DNA from: an uncultured Eubacteriales bacterium
Lineage (GTDB): Bacteria > Bacillota > Clostridia > Oscillospirales > CAG-272
Assembly (NCBI GenBank): GCA_900545935.1
Contig: URAP01000026.1
Coordinates: 1-25,058, forward strand
Length of the DNA: 25,058 nucleotides
Reading direction: 5' to 3'
The notes below the pieces were generated by a model. It did not search any database and was not told the origin of the DNA. It was given only the letters and a program-made list of their open reading frames with translations. Shown here piece by piece: positions 1 through 8,836 of the stretch. Position 1 is the first letter of the stretch. Each line of letters opens with the position of its first letter. The translations under genes and the position numbers were made by a program.

Positions 1-62
1 GGGGCAAAGGTTCCGCCGTAAAGCCCTATCCGCCTGCCGCCTCTCTCGGATGCTTCCATCAT
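1..62 (-). CDS. nadD: Nicotinate-nucleotide adenylyltransferase, N-terminal fragment (cut by window edge)
   Basis: Only about 20 codons lie inside the window. The reading after the start is MMEASERGGRRIGLYGGTF followed by AP. The piece IGLYGGTFxP is the N-terminal nucleotidyltransferase signature of NadD, which transfers AMP from ATP to nicotinate mononucleotide in NAD synthesis. Two adjacent ATG codons (62-60 and 59-57) are possible starts. The first overlaps the TGA stop of the upstream rdgB gene in an ATGA arrangement, which suggests translational coupling. The rest of the gene lies to the left of the window, so the HxGH part of the signature cannot be checked. CoaD and related nucleotidyltransferases are the main alternatives. 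Confidence 0.7.
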   Translation of the reverse strand, partial: MMEASERGGRRIGLYGGTFA

Positions 63-679
63 TTATTCACCGTACCGCCGATATATATCTGCGCAAGGCG
101 GCCGGCAAGTGCCCGCATCGCACGTCCGCGATGACTGACGGCATTCTTCTCGTCGCCGCTCAGCTCGGCAAAGCTGCGTCCGAGCGGCTCGTAGAGAAAG
201 AGCGGATCATATCCGAAGCCGCCCTCGCCGCGCGGTGCGTCGAGTATCAGTCCTTCGCACTCGCCGTGCAGCATCAGCTCCCTGCCGTCCGGCAGAATAC
301 AGCAGACGGCGGTAACAAAGCGCGCTCTGCGCTCCTCTCCGCGCTTACCCTCGAGCTCGCGGAGCAGCTTTTGGTTATTGCCCTCATCGCCCTCTCCCGA
401 CCAACGCGCCGAATACACCCCGGGCGCACCGCCGAGCGCATCGACCGAAAGTCCGGAGTCATCCGCGATCGAGATATAGCGGTCGGAAGCAAGTGCGCGC
501 GCCTTTATACGCGCATTTTCCTCAAAGGTACTGCCGTTCTCCTCTATCTCGTCGGTCACGCCGACCTGCTCCGCCGTTTTGACGGAAAATTCGACCTTAT
601 TCCCGAGCGTCTGACCGAGCAGCCGCTCCATCTCTCTGACCTTGTTTTTGTTATGCGTAGCAAGTACAAATTCAAGCAT
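59..679 (-). CDS. rdgB: RdgB/HAM1 family XTP/dITP diphosphatase
   Basis: This 206-residue protein matches the usual length of the Ham1/RdgB family, which hydrolyses non-canonical purine nucleotides (XTP, dITP, ITP) to monophosphate and pyrophosphate and so keeps hypoxanthine and xanthine out of DNA. Visible family motifs are the N-terminal LATHNKNKVREM segment (substrate phosphate binding, residues 6-17), ADDSGLSVDALGGAPGVYSA in the middle, GGFGYDPLF, and SHRGRA near the C-terminus. The start is an ATG nine bases after the ftsY stop, with GAGGAT as ribosome site. It sits between ftsY and nadD in a tight cluster. The assignment is firm; only the substrate preference is inferred from the family. 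Confidence 0.93.
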   Translation of the reverse strand: MLEFVLATHNKNKVREMERLLGQTLGNKVEFSVKTAEQVGVTDEIEENGSTFEENARIKARALASDRYISIADDSGLSVDALGGAPGVYSARWSGEGDEGNNQKLLRELEGKRGEERRARFVTAVCCILPDGRELMLHGECEGLILDAPRGEGGFGYDPLFLYEPLGRSFAELSGDEKNAVSHRGRAMRALAGRLAQIYIGGTVNK

Positions 680-688
680 TGCGTATCC

Positions 689-1594
689 TCATTCAAACAG
701 TGCGCGAACGAACTCATCCGCCCTGAACGGCTGAAGATCATCCATCTGCTCGCCGATGCCGATATACTTGACCGGTATACCGAGCTCCTCTTTTATCGAA
801 AAGACTATTCCGCCCTTAGCGGTCCCGTCGAGCTTGGTCAGCACAAGTCCGGTGATTTTTGCGGAATTCTTAAATTCCTTTGCCTGACTGATGGCATTCT
901 GTCCGGTCGTCGCGTCGACTACGAGCAGCGTTTCGCGGCTACAGCCCGGCAGCTCGCGGTCGATAACTCGATCTATCTTCGCAAGCTCATCCATAAGATT
1001 CTTCTTGTTATGCAGTCTGCCCGCAGTGTCGATTATCAGCACGTCTGCGCCGCGCTTCTTGGCGGCTGCTGCGGCATCGAAAACAACAGCGGCGGGATCG
1101 GAACCCTCCTCGTGGCATACGACATCCACACCGACGCGATCCGCCCATATGCCGAGCTGATCTATCGCTGCGGCACGGAAGGTGTCAGCCGCCGCGAGAA
1201 TGACCTTTTTGCCCTCGCTCTTGAGGCTTGCGGCTATCTTGGCTATACTCGTGGTCTTACCTACGCCGTTTACCCCGATAACGAGCACCACAGCCGGCTT
1301 TGTATCAAGACAGAGCGGCTCGCCCTCTCCTATCTCGCTGCGTAGAATATCGCACAGCGCCGCCTTTGCAGCCTCCGGCTCGCTGATGCGGTCGTCCTTT
1401 ATCCGCTCGCGCAGCGCATCGACTATCTTCTCCGTCGGTCCTACGCCGACATCTGCGGTTATAAGCAGCTCCTCAAGCTCCTCGAGCATATCCTCATCCA
1501 CACGTACAAACGAGCGGAATATGCCGTCTATCTGTTTCAGGAGTCCGTCCTTTGTCTTTGACAGTCCCCTTTTCAGCTTGTCGAAAAATGACAT
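689..1594 (-). CDS. ftsY: Signal recognition particle receptor FtsY
   Basis: FtsY is the membrane-associated SRP receptor: it pairs with Ffh through a shared GTPase cycle and delivers nascent membrane proteins to SecYEG. The 301-residue protein has a short helical N-domain (about 1-95) and an NG GTPase domain with GVNGVGKTT (107-115), DTFRAAA (137-143), DTAGR (189-193), and TKLDGTAKGG (253-262). The long acidic A domain of the enterobacterial protein is absent, as is common in Firmicutes. It starts at ATG 1594; no strong Shine-Dalgarno is directly adjacent (see the hairpin entry at 1604-1629). It follows smc, the usual Clostridia order. Confidence 0.97.
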   Translation of the reverse strand: MSFFDKLKRGLSKTKDGLLKQIDGIFRSFVRVDEDMLEELEELLITADVGVGPTEKIVDALRERIKDDRISEPEAAKAALCDILRSEIGEGEPLCLDTKPAVVLVIGVNGVGKTTSIAKIAASLKSEGKKVILAAADTFRAAAIDQLGIWADRVGVDVVCHEEGSDPAAVVFDAAAAAKKRGADVLIIDTAGRLHNKKNLMDELAKIDRVIDRELPGCSRETLLVVDATTGQNAISQAKEFKNSAKITGLVLTKLDGTAKGGIVFSIKEELGIPVKYIGIGEQMDDLQPFRADEFVRALFE

Positions 1595-1603
1595 TTTATG
1601 ATC

Positions 1604-1629
1604 TGCCCGACAGAACGGGCACTTCCTTT
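1604..1629 (-). promoter_or_regulatory. Hairpin between a purine-rich ribosome site and the ftsY start
   Basis: On the minus strand AAAGGAAG (1629-1622) is followed by the perfect hairpin TGCCCG-TTCTGT-CGGGCA (1621-1604) and then nine bases to the ftsY ATG. The linear distance from the ribosome site to the ATG is too long, but folding the hairpin would bring the site to normal spacing. The structure is visible; a role in ftsY translation is inference. Confidence 0.3.
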
Positions 1630-1774
1630 CTTACTCCGTTCGGCGGCACGGCGCAAATATCGCCATCCGTGCGCTGCCGACATCGCATAATGCGACCATT
1701 AAAAGCAAGTATATATACAATATATTGCGGTGCTATTAAGGCGAGGTTAATTTTCGCCGTTTGCCGTTCGAAGG

Positions 1775-4700
1775 CTATTTTATCTTAACTCCGAGACGAT
1801 CCTCAACCTCGGTTATATTCAGTGTCAGTACCCTCGAGATACCGCGCTCCGGCATAGTAACGCCGTACAGCGTATCGGCTATCTCCATCGTACCGCGTCT
1901 GTGCGTGATAACGACAAACTGGGTAGAGCCGGAGTAACGCTTGATATAGTCGGCAAAGCGCGCGACGTTTACATCGTCAAGCGCCGCTTCTATCTCATCG
2001 AGCACCGCAAACGGGGTGGGGTTTACATCAAGTATGGCAAAGAAAAGCGCTATCGCGACAAACGACTGCTCACCGCCGGATAGCAGCGACATGCTTTTGA
2101 CTATCTTGCCGGGCGGCGCGACGTTTATCTCTATTCCGCAGCCGAGCGGATCGGTCGGGTCGGTTAGGCACAGCTCAGCCGTTCCTCCGCCGAATAGCTC
2201 TCGAAAGGTACGCTTGAAGCCCGAATCGAGCTGCTCCATTACCGAAACAAAGCGTTCGCGCATCTCCTTTTCGAGCCCGGTAATGATCTCCTCAAGCTCC
2301 TGCTTCGAGCGACAGAGGTCGTCATACTGCGAACGCATGAAGCCCGCGCGCTCGCTGACCTCCTTATATTCGTCTATCGCACCGACATTTACCGGTCCGA
2401 GCGCGCGGATCTTCGAGCGCAGCTCGGTCTGCCTTGCCGCACTCGCCGTTCTCGTCTCCTCGGTCACTCTCGGATAGTCGAGCGCCGCGGCGGTGGCATA
2501 TGTCAGCTCGTATTCCTCCCAGAGGCGGGAAGCGAGCTTATCCTGCTCCGCCTTTGCAGACTCAAATTTTGACTCAAGCTCGGTATAGGTACGGAACAGC
2601 GTCTCGCGGCGATGGTTCTCCTCCTTTATCTGCTCGCGCAGTCTGGAGAGCGACGCATCGCTGCGCAGTCCCTCGTCTATCAGCGCGCTGTGCTCGCTCT
2701 CGAGTTCAGCCGCGCGTCCGCGCAGTCCGTCAAGGTCGGTATCCGCCGCAGCGAGCCGCGCGCGGACCTCCTCCTCCTTTTCGTTGCAGGCGGCGATAGC
2801 GGCCTCAGCTTCCGCTATCTGCTCGGACAGCCGAGTTACCGTTGCCTGACCGAGCGAGATGCTGTTTTCGGTCGCCTCGATATCCTTCTCGGCGGAATTT
2901 ATCCTGATGAGCTGAGCAGAGACCCTGTCGAGCGCACGCGCAATGTCGCGGTTCAACCGCTCGTGCTCCTCCGCCGTCGATGCAAGCATCTCTCGACACC
3001 GCTGTGCGGCAGTTTCCGACTCGGAAAGCTCGCGTCTGAGCGCCTCGCACTCGTCGTCGTCACGCTTGCTCTCTGCGCCGAGCGCCTCGAGCGCCTCCCG
3101 CTGTCCTATAAGGCTCTCCTTATCCGCGTCTATCTGCGAACGGAGCAGCGCATTCTGAGTATTCTCGGCACCGAGCATGGTATCGAGAACCGAGAGATTC
3201 TGCTTCAGCTCTCCGAGACGATCGCGCAGCTCCGCGCTCTCCTCGGCTATCTTCTTTTCTCTGTCGCTCGCTGCGCGCAGCTTGACCTCGAGCGCCGCAG
3301 CCTCCTCGGCAAAGCGCTGTATCTCCTGCGCTCGGGTGAGCATTCCGCTGTTTCGCTTGTTCGAGCCTCCGGTAAACGATCCGCCCGCGTTAATGACCTG
3401 ACCGTCGAGGGTAACTATCTTCACACGGTAACCGCTTGCGCGCGCATAGTCGGTCGCGCAGTCGAGGTCGCGGAAGATGATCGTTCTGCCGAGCATGTAG
3501 GATATTACATCGCCGCAGCGCTCGTCGCATTCGATAAGCTCAGCGGCGATCCCGATATAACCTTTATATGAAGAGAGACGGCTCTTATCAATATTGAGCT
3601 GCTGTGCACGCACGGATGAAACGGGATAAAAGGTTGCTCTGCCCGCCCCGCCGTCGCGCAGCATTGCAATTGCCCGCTTGGCGGTTGCCTCATCCTCGAC
3701 AACGATATTCTGAATATTCGCGCCAAGCGCCGTTTCGATAGCGGTGGAATATTTGTCCGGAACGGTTATCAGCCGCGATACCGGACCGAGCACGCCGCCG
3801 AGCCGACCTCTGCCGACCGCGTCCATAACGAAGCGAACACTGCCGTTATAGCCCTCGAAGTGCTCCTCCATGCGGCGAAGCGTATCCGCGCGCTGCTTCT
3901 TTGCAGCCAGCTCAGAGCCTATGCGCACCTGCTCCGCCCGCAGCTCCTCTGTCTCTGCCGAAAGCTCGCCGAGGCGCTTTTCGAGTCCGTCCGCTTCCGC
4001 TCCGGTCTGCTCGCGGCGTGCGGTATAGTCCGCAACGGTCCGTTCGGAGCGCTCAAGGCGGTCTCCGAGGAACTTGCCGCGCTCGAGTATCTCCTCAATA
4101 CACTCCTCTATCTCGGCAAGGCGCAGCTCGCGGCTCTCATGCGAGCCGCTTATCTCGGAGAGTCTCAGCCGACGCTCTACCGCGCCGTTCTCTATCTCGC
4201 GCAGCTGCCTTTCCAGCTCGCTCTCACGAGTTTCATTCTCCACACGCTGCGATTTAAGCTGCTCCGCACCGCCGTCAAGTTCCGCATGCTCTGCGCGCAA
4301 TGCCTCGAGCGCAGCCGTCTGCTCCTCAAGCCGTGAGAGCAGCTCGGCACCGCTGCCGTTTGCCTCCTCGAGCGCAGCGCGGCGGAGAGTGAGCGTCGAC
4401 TCTGCCTCAGCTCTTCGCTCTCCTATATGCTCAAGCTCGTTATGCAGCACCTTTACACTGCCCTCGAGCTCGAGCGAAGCAGCACTGTTATCGCGCAGAT
4501 TTTTCTGCGCCTCCGCAGCTCTTTGCTTTGTCTGCTGAGCCTCGTCGAACAGCCGCTCGTTCCTTGCCTCAAGCGCCTCAAGCTCGCCGTCCGCCTCATC
4601 GAGCATACGCTTTGCGGCAGCGGTCTCGTCGCCGAGACTGCCGACCTTGCGCCGCACATCCTCAACATCGTACAGCCACAGCGAAACGTCAAGGCGTTTC

Positions 4701-5371
4701 TTTTCCTCGAACAGCTCGAGATACCTCTTTGCTTTTTCCGCATCGCGCTGAAGCGGTGCGACACGCGCCTCGAGCTCGCGCAGAATATCCTCCGCGCGGA
4801 CCATATTGTCAACAGCGCCCTGCAGGTGCCGCTCCGCCTCGTTCTTGCGGAAGCGATATTTCGATATGCCCGCAGCATCCTCGAATATCGTGCGGCGCTC
4901 ATCGCTCTTCTGCGACACTATCTCGGCTATCTTGCCCTGACCGATAATAGAATAGCCGGAGCGTCCAACGCCGGTATTCATGAACAGCTCTGTAATATCA
5001 CGCAGGCGCGCGGGCTTGCGGTCGATAAGATACTCGCTCTCGCCGCCGCGAACGCACCGACGGGTAACGATTATCTCATCTCCACGGTCGACGAGCTTTC
5101 CCTCCTCCTCGGTATTGTCGAGGATAAGCGAGACCTCCGCCGTCGTCATTGCGCGGCGTGAGGCGGCGCCGGCAAAGATGACATCCTCCATCTTCGACCC
5201 GCGAACACCCTTAGCCGACGTTTCTCCGAGCACCCAGCGTATAGCGTCGGATATATTTGATTTTCCGCTTCCGTTCGGTCCTACGACGATTGTCGCACCG
5301 TCGTTAAAGTTGAGCACCGTTCTGTCCGGAAACGATTTAAAGCCGAGAAGCTCGAGCGATTTGATTTTCAA
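1775..5371 (-). CDS. smc: Chromosome segregation ATPase SMC
   Basis: At 1198 residues this is a full-length bacterial SMC, the ATPase that with ScpA and ScpB folds and segregates the chromosome. The head has Walker A GPNGSGKSN (31-39), the ABC signature LSGGEQ near residue 1105, and Walker B FAVLDEIEAALDD. Between them lie two long Glu/Arg/Ala-rich coiled-coil arms and a glycine-rich hinge (roughly 505-680, with GGSFTGGSNKR nearby). The start is a TTG (5371-5369): an in-frame TGA lies six bases before it, so no upstream start is possible and the first conserved residues MKIKSLELLGFKSF follow at once. It lies between a radical SAM gene and ftsY, the standard Clostridia order. Confidence 0.97.
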   Translation of the reverse strand: MKIKSLELLGFKSFPDRTVLNFNDGATIVVGPNGSGKSNISDAIRWVLGETSAKGVRGSKMEDVIFAGAASRRAMTTAEVSLILDNTEEEGKLVDRGDEIIVTRRCVRGGESEYLIDRKPARLRDITELFMNTGVGRSGYSIIGQGKIAEIVSQKSDERRTIFEDAAGISKYRFRKNEAERHLQGAVDNMVRAEDILRELEARVAPLQRDAEKAKRYLELFEEKKRLDVSLWLYDVEDVRRKVGSLGDETAAAKRMLDEADGELEALEARNERLFDEAQQTKQRAAEAQKNLRDNSAASLELEGSVKVLHNELEHIGERRAEAESTLTLRRAALEEANGSGAELLSRLEEQTAALEALRAEHAELDGGAEQLKSQRVENETRESELERQLREIENGAVERRLRLSEISGSHESRELRLAEIEECIEEILERGKFLGDRLERSERTVADYTARREQTGAEADGLEKRLGELSAETEELRAEQVRIGSELAAKKQRADTLRRMEEHFEGYNGSVRFVMDAVGRGRLGGVLGPVSRLITVPDKYSTAIETALGANIQNIVVEDEATAKRAIAMLRDGGAGRATFYPVSSVRAQQLNIDKSRLSSYKGYIGIAAELIECDERCGDVISYMLGRTIIFRDLDCATDYARASGYRVKIVTLDGQVINAGGSFTGGSNKRNSGMLTRAQEIQRFAEEAAALEVKLRAASDREKKIAEESAELRDRLGELKQNLSVLDTMLGAENTQNALLRSQIDADKESLIGQREALEALGAESKRDDDECEALRRELSESETAAQRCREMLASTAEEHERLNRDIARALDRVSAQLIRINSAEKDIEATENSISLGQATVTRLSEQIAEAEAAIAACNEKEEEVRARLAAADTDLDGLRGRAAELESEHSALIDEGLRSDASLSRLREQIKEENHRRETLFRTYTELESKFESAKAEQDKLASRLWEEYELTYATAAALDYPRVTEETRTASAARQTELRSKIRALGPVNVGAIDEYKEVSERAGFMRSQYDDLCRSKQELEEIITGLEKEMRERFVSVMEQLDSGFKRTFRELFGGGTAELCLTDPTDPLGCGIEINVAPPGKIVKSMSLLSGGEQSFVAIALFFAILDVNPTPFAVLDEIEAALDDVNVARFADYIKRYSGSTQFVVITHRRGTMEIADTLYGVTMPERGISRVLTLNITEVEDRLGVKIK

Positions 5372-5694
5372 TTTTCAGACCATCCGTTTCTTTTTTTATT
5401 TCGTAGCTCGGCATCCGCCGAAAAAGCACCTGCCGCACATCGTTGTCATTTGACCGTAATGTCGAAAAAAGCATCTATGTCGTGCAGCGGTTCTATGGAA
5501 TAAATAAGCTATCGGAGCATAGCGCACAAATACTGCAATGATGAAAGCATCGGAATGCAGTAAGGACCGATCTGCGCCAAAGGAATAATTATTTCGGTCG
5601 GCGGCTCGGGCTGTGCGCCGCGCAGAATTGACATAAAGCACGCAAATAACCGAAAATTCGCGTACCGTACAGCACTGTGCCGACAGCACGCCGG
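5372..5694. other. Intergenic stretch without a supported gene
   Basis: This 323-bp gap separates smc from the radical SAM gene. A 101-codon open frame spans it on the minus strand, but it has no recognisable domain, an odd Cys/Arg-rich composition and no ribosome site, so it is not called. The gap probably holds the smc promoter, but no clear -35/-10 pair can be identified. Confidence 0.5.
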
Positions 5695-6798
5695 TCAACA
5701 ACGCCGCAGCTCATAGCCGCAGAGCGAGTCGTCCTCGCGTACGCGCAGCCGACCGATGCCGTACTCGCGCCGCAGAGTCTCTGCGTTCGCCCGTCTGTGA
5801 CCTATCACCTGAGAGGTCCTGCCCCTCGGGCAACAGACGGTCAGAGTGCGTATTCCCGTACTGCCCGGAGAATGCGCCGAACCGGTATCATCAGCCGATA
5901 TATCATTTGATACGGCATCGGGCTCTTCCGCGCCGGCTGTTCCTGTCACCTTTTCATCCGCAAGCAGTGCGCGCAGACGGCGCAGGAACACCTCGCTCTG
6001 AGCCATTTCGCCGACGGCGCACTCATAGTCGCCCGCAACGATACCGTCCTCACCGGTCAGCCCTTCGCCGTAGCAAAGCCCTATCCGTATTACCGGGACT
6101 CCCGCCTTATCAAAAAGCTCGCACAGATCTGCGACCCGTTCGACCGTCTCTGCAGTCGAAGGCGGCATATACTCGCCTCGCCGCAGCATACCCTCGAGCG
6201 CCGTTCCCGCAAATGTCATAGTAGGATATATCCGCGCGCCGTCCGCGCCCGCGCCTATTATATCGCAGCCCGTCCGCAGATCACTCTCGCGCGTCGAGCC
6301 GGGCAGTCCGGTCATCATCTGACCGACCGCGTGCATCCCGCTCTCTCTTATCATCCGCAGCGCAGCGAGCGACTGCTCTGCCGTATGACCGCGCTCGCAG
6401 CGGCGTAGCACCTCTGCCGATGTGCTCTGCACCCCGAGCTCGACCGTAGTCATACGGTAGCGGAGAAGAAGGTCAATTATCTCTTTGTCGATATAGTCGG
6501 GTCGTGTCGAGCAGCGCAGGCTCGCCACCCTGCCGTCATCAACATACGGACGTGCAAGCTCAAGCAGCGCCGTCAGCTCGTCTCTCGGTATGCCGGTAAA
6601 GCTGCCGCCGAAAAATGCTATCTCGCATTCGTACTCGTCCTCTCTGCCGCGTATACCGTCAAGCGTTGACTCTATCTGAGCGCGCACCGCATCAAGATCG
6701 ACACAGCACACGCCCGATATCTTTCGCTGATTGCAGAAAACGCAGGTATGCGGGCAGCCGAGATGCGGGATAAAAACAGGAATATTTATATGTCTCAT
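5695..6798 (-). CDS. Radical SAM protein, Elp3-like family
   Basis: This 367-residue protein begins MRHINIPVFIPHLGCPHTC, giving the CxxxCxxC cluster C15, C19, C22 that binds the 4Fe-4S cluster and S-adenosylmethionine. It continues with the GGSFTG segment (about 65-70) and LRCSTRPDYID and VELGVQS motifs of the Elp3/MiaB-type radical SAM barrel. The C-terminal part (GRTSQVIGHRRANAETLRRE) is a tail seen in the clostridial branch that sits next to rnc and smc. A Ser/Asp-rich linker (about 295-320) separates barrel and tail. No acetyltransferase domain is present, unlike true Elp3. The ATG has GAGGAGG eight bases upstream. The substrate is unknown; a tRNA or rRNA modification is plausible but not shown. 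Confidence 0.87.
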   Translation of the reverse strand: MRHINIPVFIPHLGCPHTCVFCNQRKISGVCCVDLDAVRAQIESTLDGIRGREDEYECEIAFFGGSFTGIPRDELTALLELARPYVDDGRVASLRCSTRPDYIDKEIIDLLLRYRMTTVELGVQSTSAEVLRRCERGHTAEQSLAALRMIRESGMHAVGQMMTGLPGSTRESDLRTGCDIIGAGADGARIYPTMTFAGTALEGMLRRGEYMPPSTAETVERVADLCELFDKAGVPVIRIGLCYGEGLTGEDGIVAGDYECAVGEMAQSEVFLRRLRALLADEKVTGTAGAEEPDAVSNDISADDTGSAHSPGSTGIRTLTVCCPRGRTSQVIGHRRANAETLRREYGIGRLRVREDDSLCGYELRRC

Positions 6799-6892
6799 TT
6801 GCTCGCCTCCTCATACCGTATTACCGTCGCACGACGGTGTGCTAGCAGCGGATAGCACTTACGGCGCCTATGTTATTTTACTATTATCTTGC

Positions 6893-7615
6893 CTATATCT
6901 TATCGCCGAACAGCTCGAGCGCTTTCTGTGCCGCTATCTGCTCCGCCGCACGCTTGCTGCCGGCAGTGCCTACGCCGATAACATTGCTGTTGAGCCGCGC
7001 CTCGACGGTGAACACACGCTTGTGTGCGGGTCCCGTCTCGCTGACGGGTACATACTCGAGTATCTCGCCGTGCTCCTGCTGAACGAGCTGCTGAAGAATG
7101 GTCTTGTAGTCGGCGGTATGTCCGCTCGAGAGTATACGCGATATTTCATCCTCCGCAAACGGGAGCAGAAAACGCGAGACCTCCTCTATATTCGAATCGA
7201 GATAGATAGCCGCAAGCAGCGCCTCAAACGCATCCGCAAGGATAGACGGGCGGCTCCTGCCCTCGAGCTTTTCCTCACCCCTGCCGAGATAGAGGTAATC
7301 GCCGAGTTTTATCTCGCGTGCAAAGCCCGCAAGCGCCCGCTCGCATATCGTGCCCGCGCGAACCTTGGACAGCTCGCCCTCGGGCATGTCCGGGTGCGTG
7401 GCAAACAGATAGTCGCTGACGATGATTGACAGCACCGAATCGCCGAGAAACTCGAGCCGCTCGTTGCACTTCATCCCGACGCCGTGCGCACGCTGCTCAT
7501 TCGAATAGGATGAATGGGTCAGCGCCGTGCGAACAAGCTCCTTATTCTCAAATGTATGACCTACGGTCTTTTCAAGTCCGGCTATCGGAGCCGGACGAAT
7601 ATCCGATTCATGCAT
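6893..7615 (-). CDS. rnc: Ribonuclease III
   Basis: RNase III cuts double-stranded RNA, notably pre-rRNA stems and structured mRNAs. The 240-residue protein has the usual two-domain layout. The catalytic domain carries NERLEFLGDSVL (51-62, metal ligands E55 and D59) and LADAFEALLAAIYLD (126-140, D128 and E131). A C-terminal double-stranded RNA-binding domain spans about 168-240 (KTILQQLVQQ through GSKRAAEQIAAQKAL). The start ATG 7615 has GAAAGGAAAG upstream. It follows plsX after 29 bp; acpP, commonly found between these two genes in Firmicutes, is absent here. Confidence 0.97.
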   Translation of the reverse strand: MHESDIRPAPIAGLEKTVGHTFENKELVRTALTHSSYSNEQRAHGVGMKCNERLEFLGDSVLSIIVSDYLFATHPDMPEGELSKVRAGTICERALAGFAREIKLGDYLYLGRGEEKLEGRSRPSILADAFEALLAAIYLDSNIEEVSRFLLPFAEDEISRILSSGHTADYKTILQQLVQQEHGEILEYVPVSETGPAHKRVFTVEARLNSNVIGVGTAGSKRAAEQIAAQKALELFGDKI

Positions 7616-7644
7616 CTTTCTTTCCTTTCCGCCTTATCTGCGTC

Positions 7645-8814
7645 TCAGGTCCCGGAATGTACATCCGTACCGTCGGCAGCGCTTTCGGCATTCTTTGTAT
7701 CGGTCGGCTCTGACGCTGCTGCCGACTCGGCAGCATCCGTCTTTTCCGGTGTCGAAGCAGCGGCTTCCGCAGCCTTGGCTGCCTCTTCAGACTCCGCAGC
7801 CGCCTTAGCTCTCGCCGCATCCTGCTCGACCCACTTTGCTATCTCGACATGAACGCCGGTTCCGGCAAAATCCGCCGCGCGCTTTATCGTACTGACAAAA
7901 GCGCGTGCATCCGAGCTGCCGTGCGTCTTGAGCACCGGCTTTGACAGTCCGAGCAGCGGAGCGCCGCCGAACTCGGAGGCATCCACAGAGTGCCTCAGCC
8001 GTCTGAGGCTTCCGCGCATAGCGAGCGCCGATGCCTTAGTGACCAGATTCTCGGTAAAGCAATCCTTAAGGCAGGAGAGCAGATACTGACCCAATCCCTC
8101 GCTGAGCTTGAGGAAAACATTACCCGTAAAGCCATCGGTAACGAGCACGTCGCACGCGCCGAGCGGTGCAGCCTTTGCCTCGACGTTGCCTACGAAATTA
8201 ATCGTCGGCTCTCCGCGAAGCAGCTTATATGTGTCGACCATCATTGCGCCGCCCTTGCACTCCTCGGTACCGTTGTTGAGCAGTCCGACCTGCGGCGACT
8301 CTATGCCGAACACATTCTTCATATATATCGAGCCCATGACCGCGAACTGACGCAGGTACTCTGGCTGAACGTCGATATTCGCGCCGGAGTCGATAAGCAG
8401 CATCGGACGCGCGAACGGCAGCACCGAGGCTATCGCAGAGCGCTTTACACCTCTTATTCTGCGAACGACGAGCGAGGAGCCGGCATGCAGCGCGCCGGTA
8501 TTTCCCGAGCTGACGAGAGCATCGCCCTCTCCGTCGCGCAGCATCCTGAGTCCGACAGCCATCGACGAGTCGCTCTTTTCGCGAACGACGCTCAGAGGCT
8601 GATCCTCCATAGTTATAACGCCGTCGGCATGAACGATACGAATACCGTCAAGCTCGGTCTCTCTGCCCGCAGCGCGTGCGGTATCGCGTATCTCGTTCTC
8701 GCGTCCGACGATGATATAGCTGTGCTCCGGCATTGCCGCAGCCGCGTCGAGCACACCGATAACGCCCGCCTCCGGCGCATTGTCTCCGCCCATTACGTCG
8801 ATTATTATCTTCAT
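7645..8814 (-). CDS. plsX: Phosphate acyltransferase PlsX with an Ala/Glu-rich C-terminal extension
   Basis: PlsX converts acyl-ACP and phosphate to acyl-phosphate, the acyl donor for PlsY in the first step of phospholipid synthesis. The core (about 1-325) starts MKIIIDVMGGDNAPEAGVIG and contains ALVSSGNTGAL, GLLNNGTEECKG, TDGFTGNVFLK and FGGAPLLGL, all typical of the family. The family is usually about 330-350 residues; here about 64 further residues rich in Ala, Glu, Thr and Ser (326-389) follow the conserved end. The composition suggests a disordered acidic tail. The start has GGAGGG twelve bases before the ATG. It follows topA after 22 bp and precedes rnc. Confidence 0.95.
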   Translation of the reverse strand: MKIIIDVMGGDNAPEAGVIGVLDAAAAMPEHSYIIVGRENEIRDTARAAGRETELDGIRIVHADGVITMEDQPLSVVREKSDSSMAVGLRMLRDGEGDALVSSGNTGALHAGSSLVVRRIRGVKRSAIASVLPFARPMLLIDSGANIDVQPEYLRQFAVMGSIYMKNVFGIESPQVGLLNNGTEECKGGAMMVDTYKLLRGEPTINFVGNVEAKAAPLGACDVLVTDGFTGNVFLKLSEGLGQYLLSCLKDCFTENLVTKASALAMRGSLRRLRHSVDASEFGGAPLLGLSKPVLKTHGSSDARAFVSTIKRAADFAGTGVHVEIAKWVEQDAARAKAAAESEEAAKAAEAAASTPEKTDAAESAAASEPTDTKNAESAADGTDVHSGT

Positions 8815-8836
8815 CCTTTATCCCTCCGCAGAGCGC

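Noticed and set aside
50..1345. 431-codon plus-strand open frame over rdgB and ftsY
   Set aside because: It is the antisense of two clearly conserved genes; long antisense frames are common in GC-rich coding DNA. It has no ribosome site or recognisable domain.
1596..1622. Leader peptide GTG..TAA (8 residues) before ftsY
   Set aside because: Its GTG touches the AAAGGA site with only about two bases between, too close for initiation.
5396..5701. 101-codon minus-strand open frame between smc and the radical SAM gene
   Set aside because: It lacks a ribosome site and domain, has an odd Cys/Arg composition, and overlaps the radical SAM stop.
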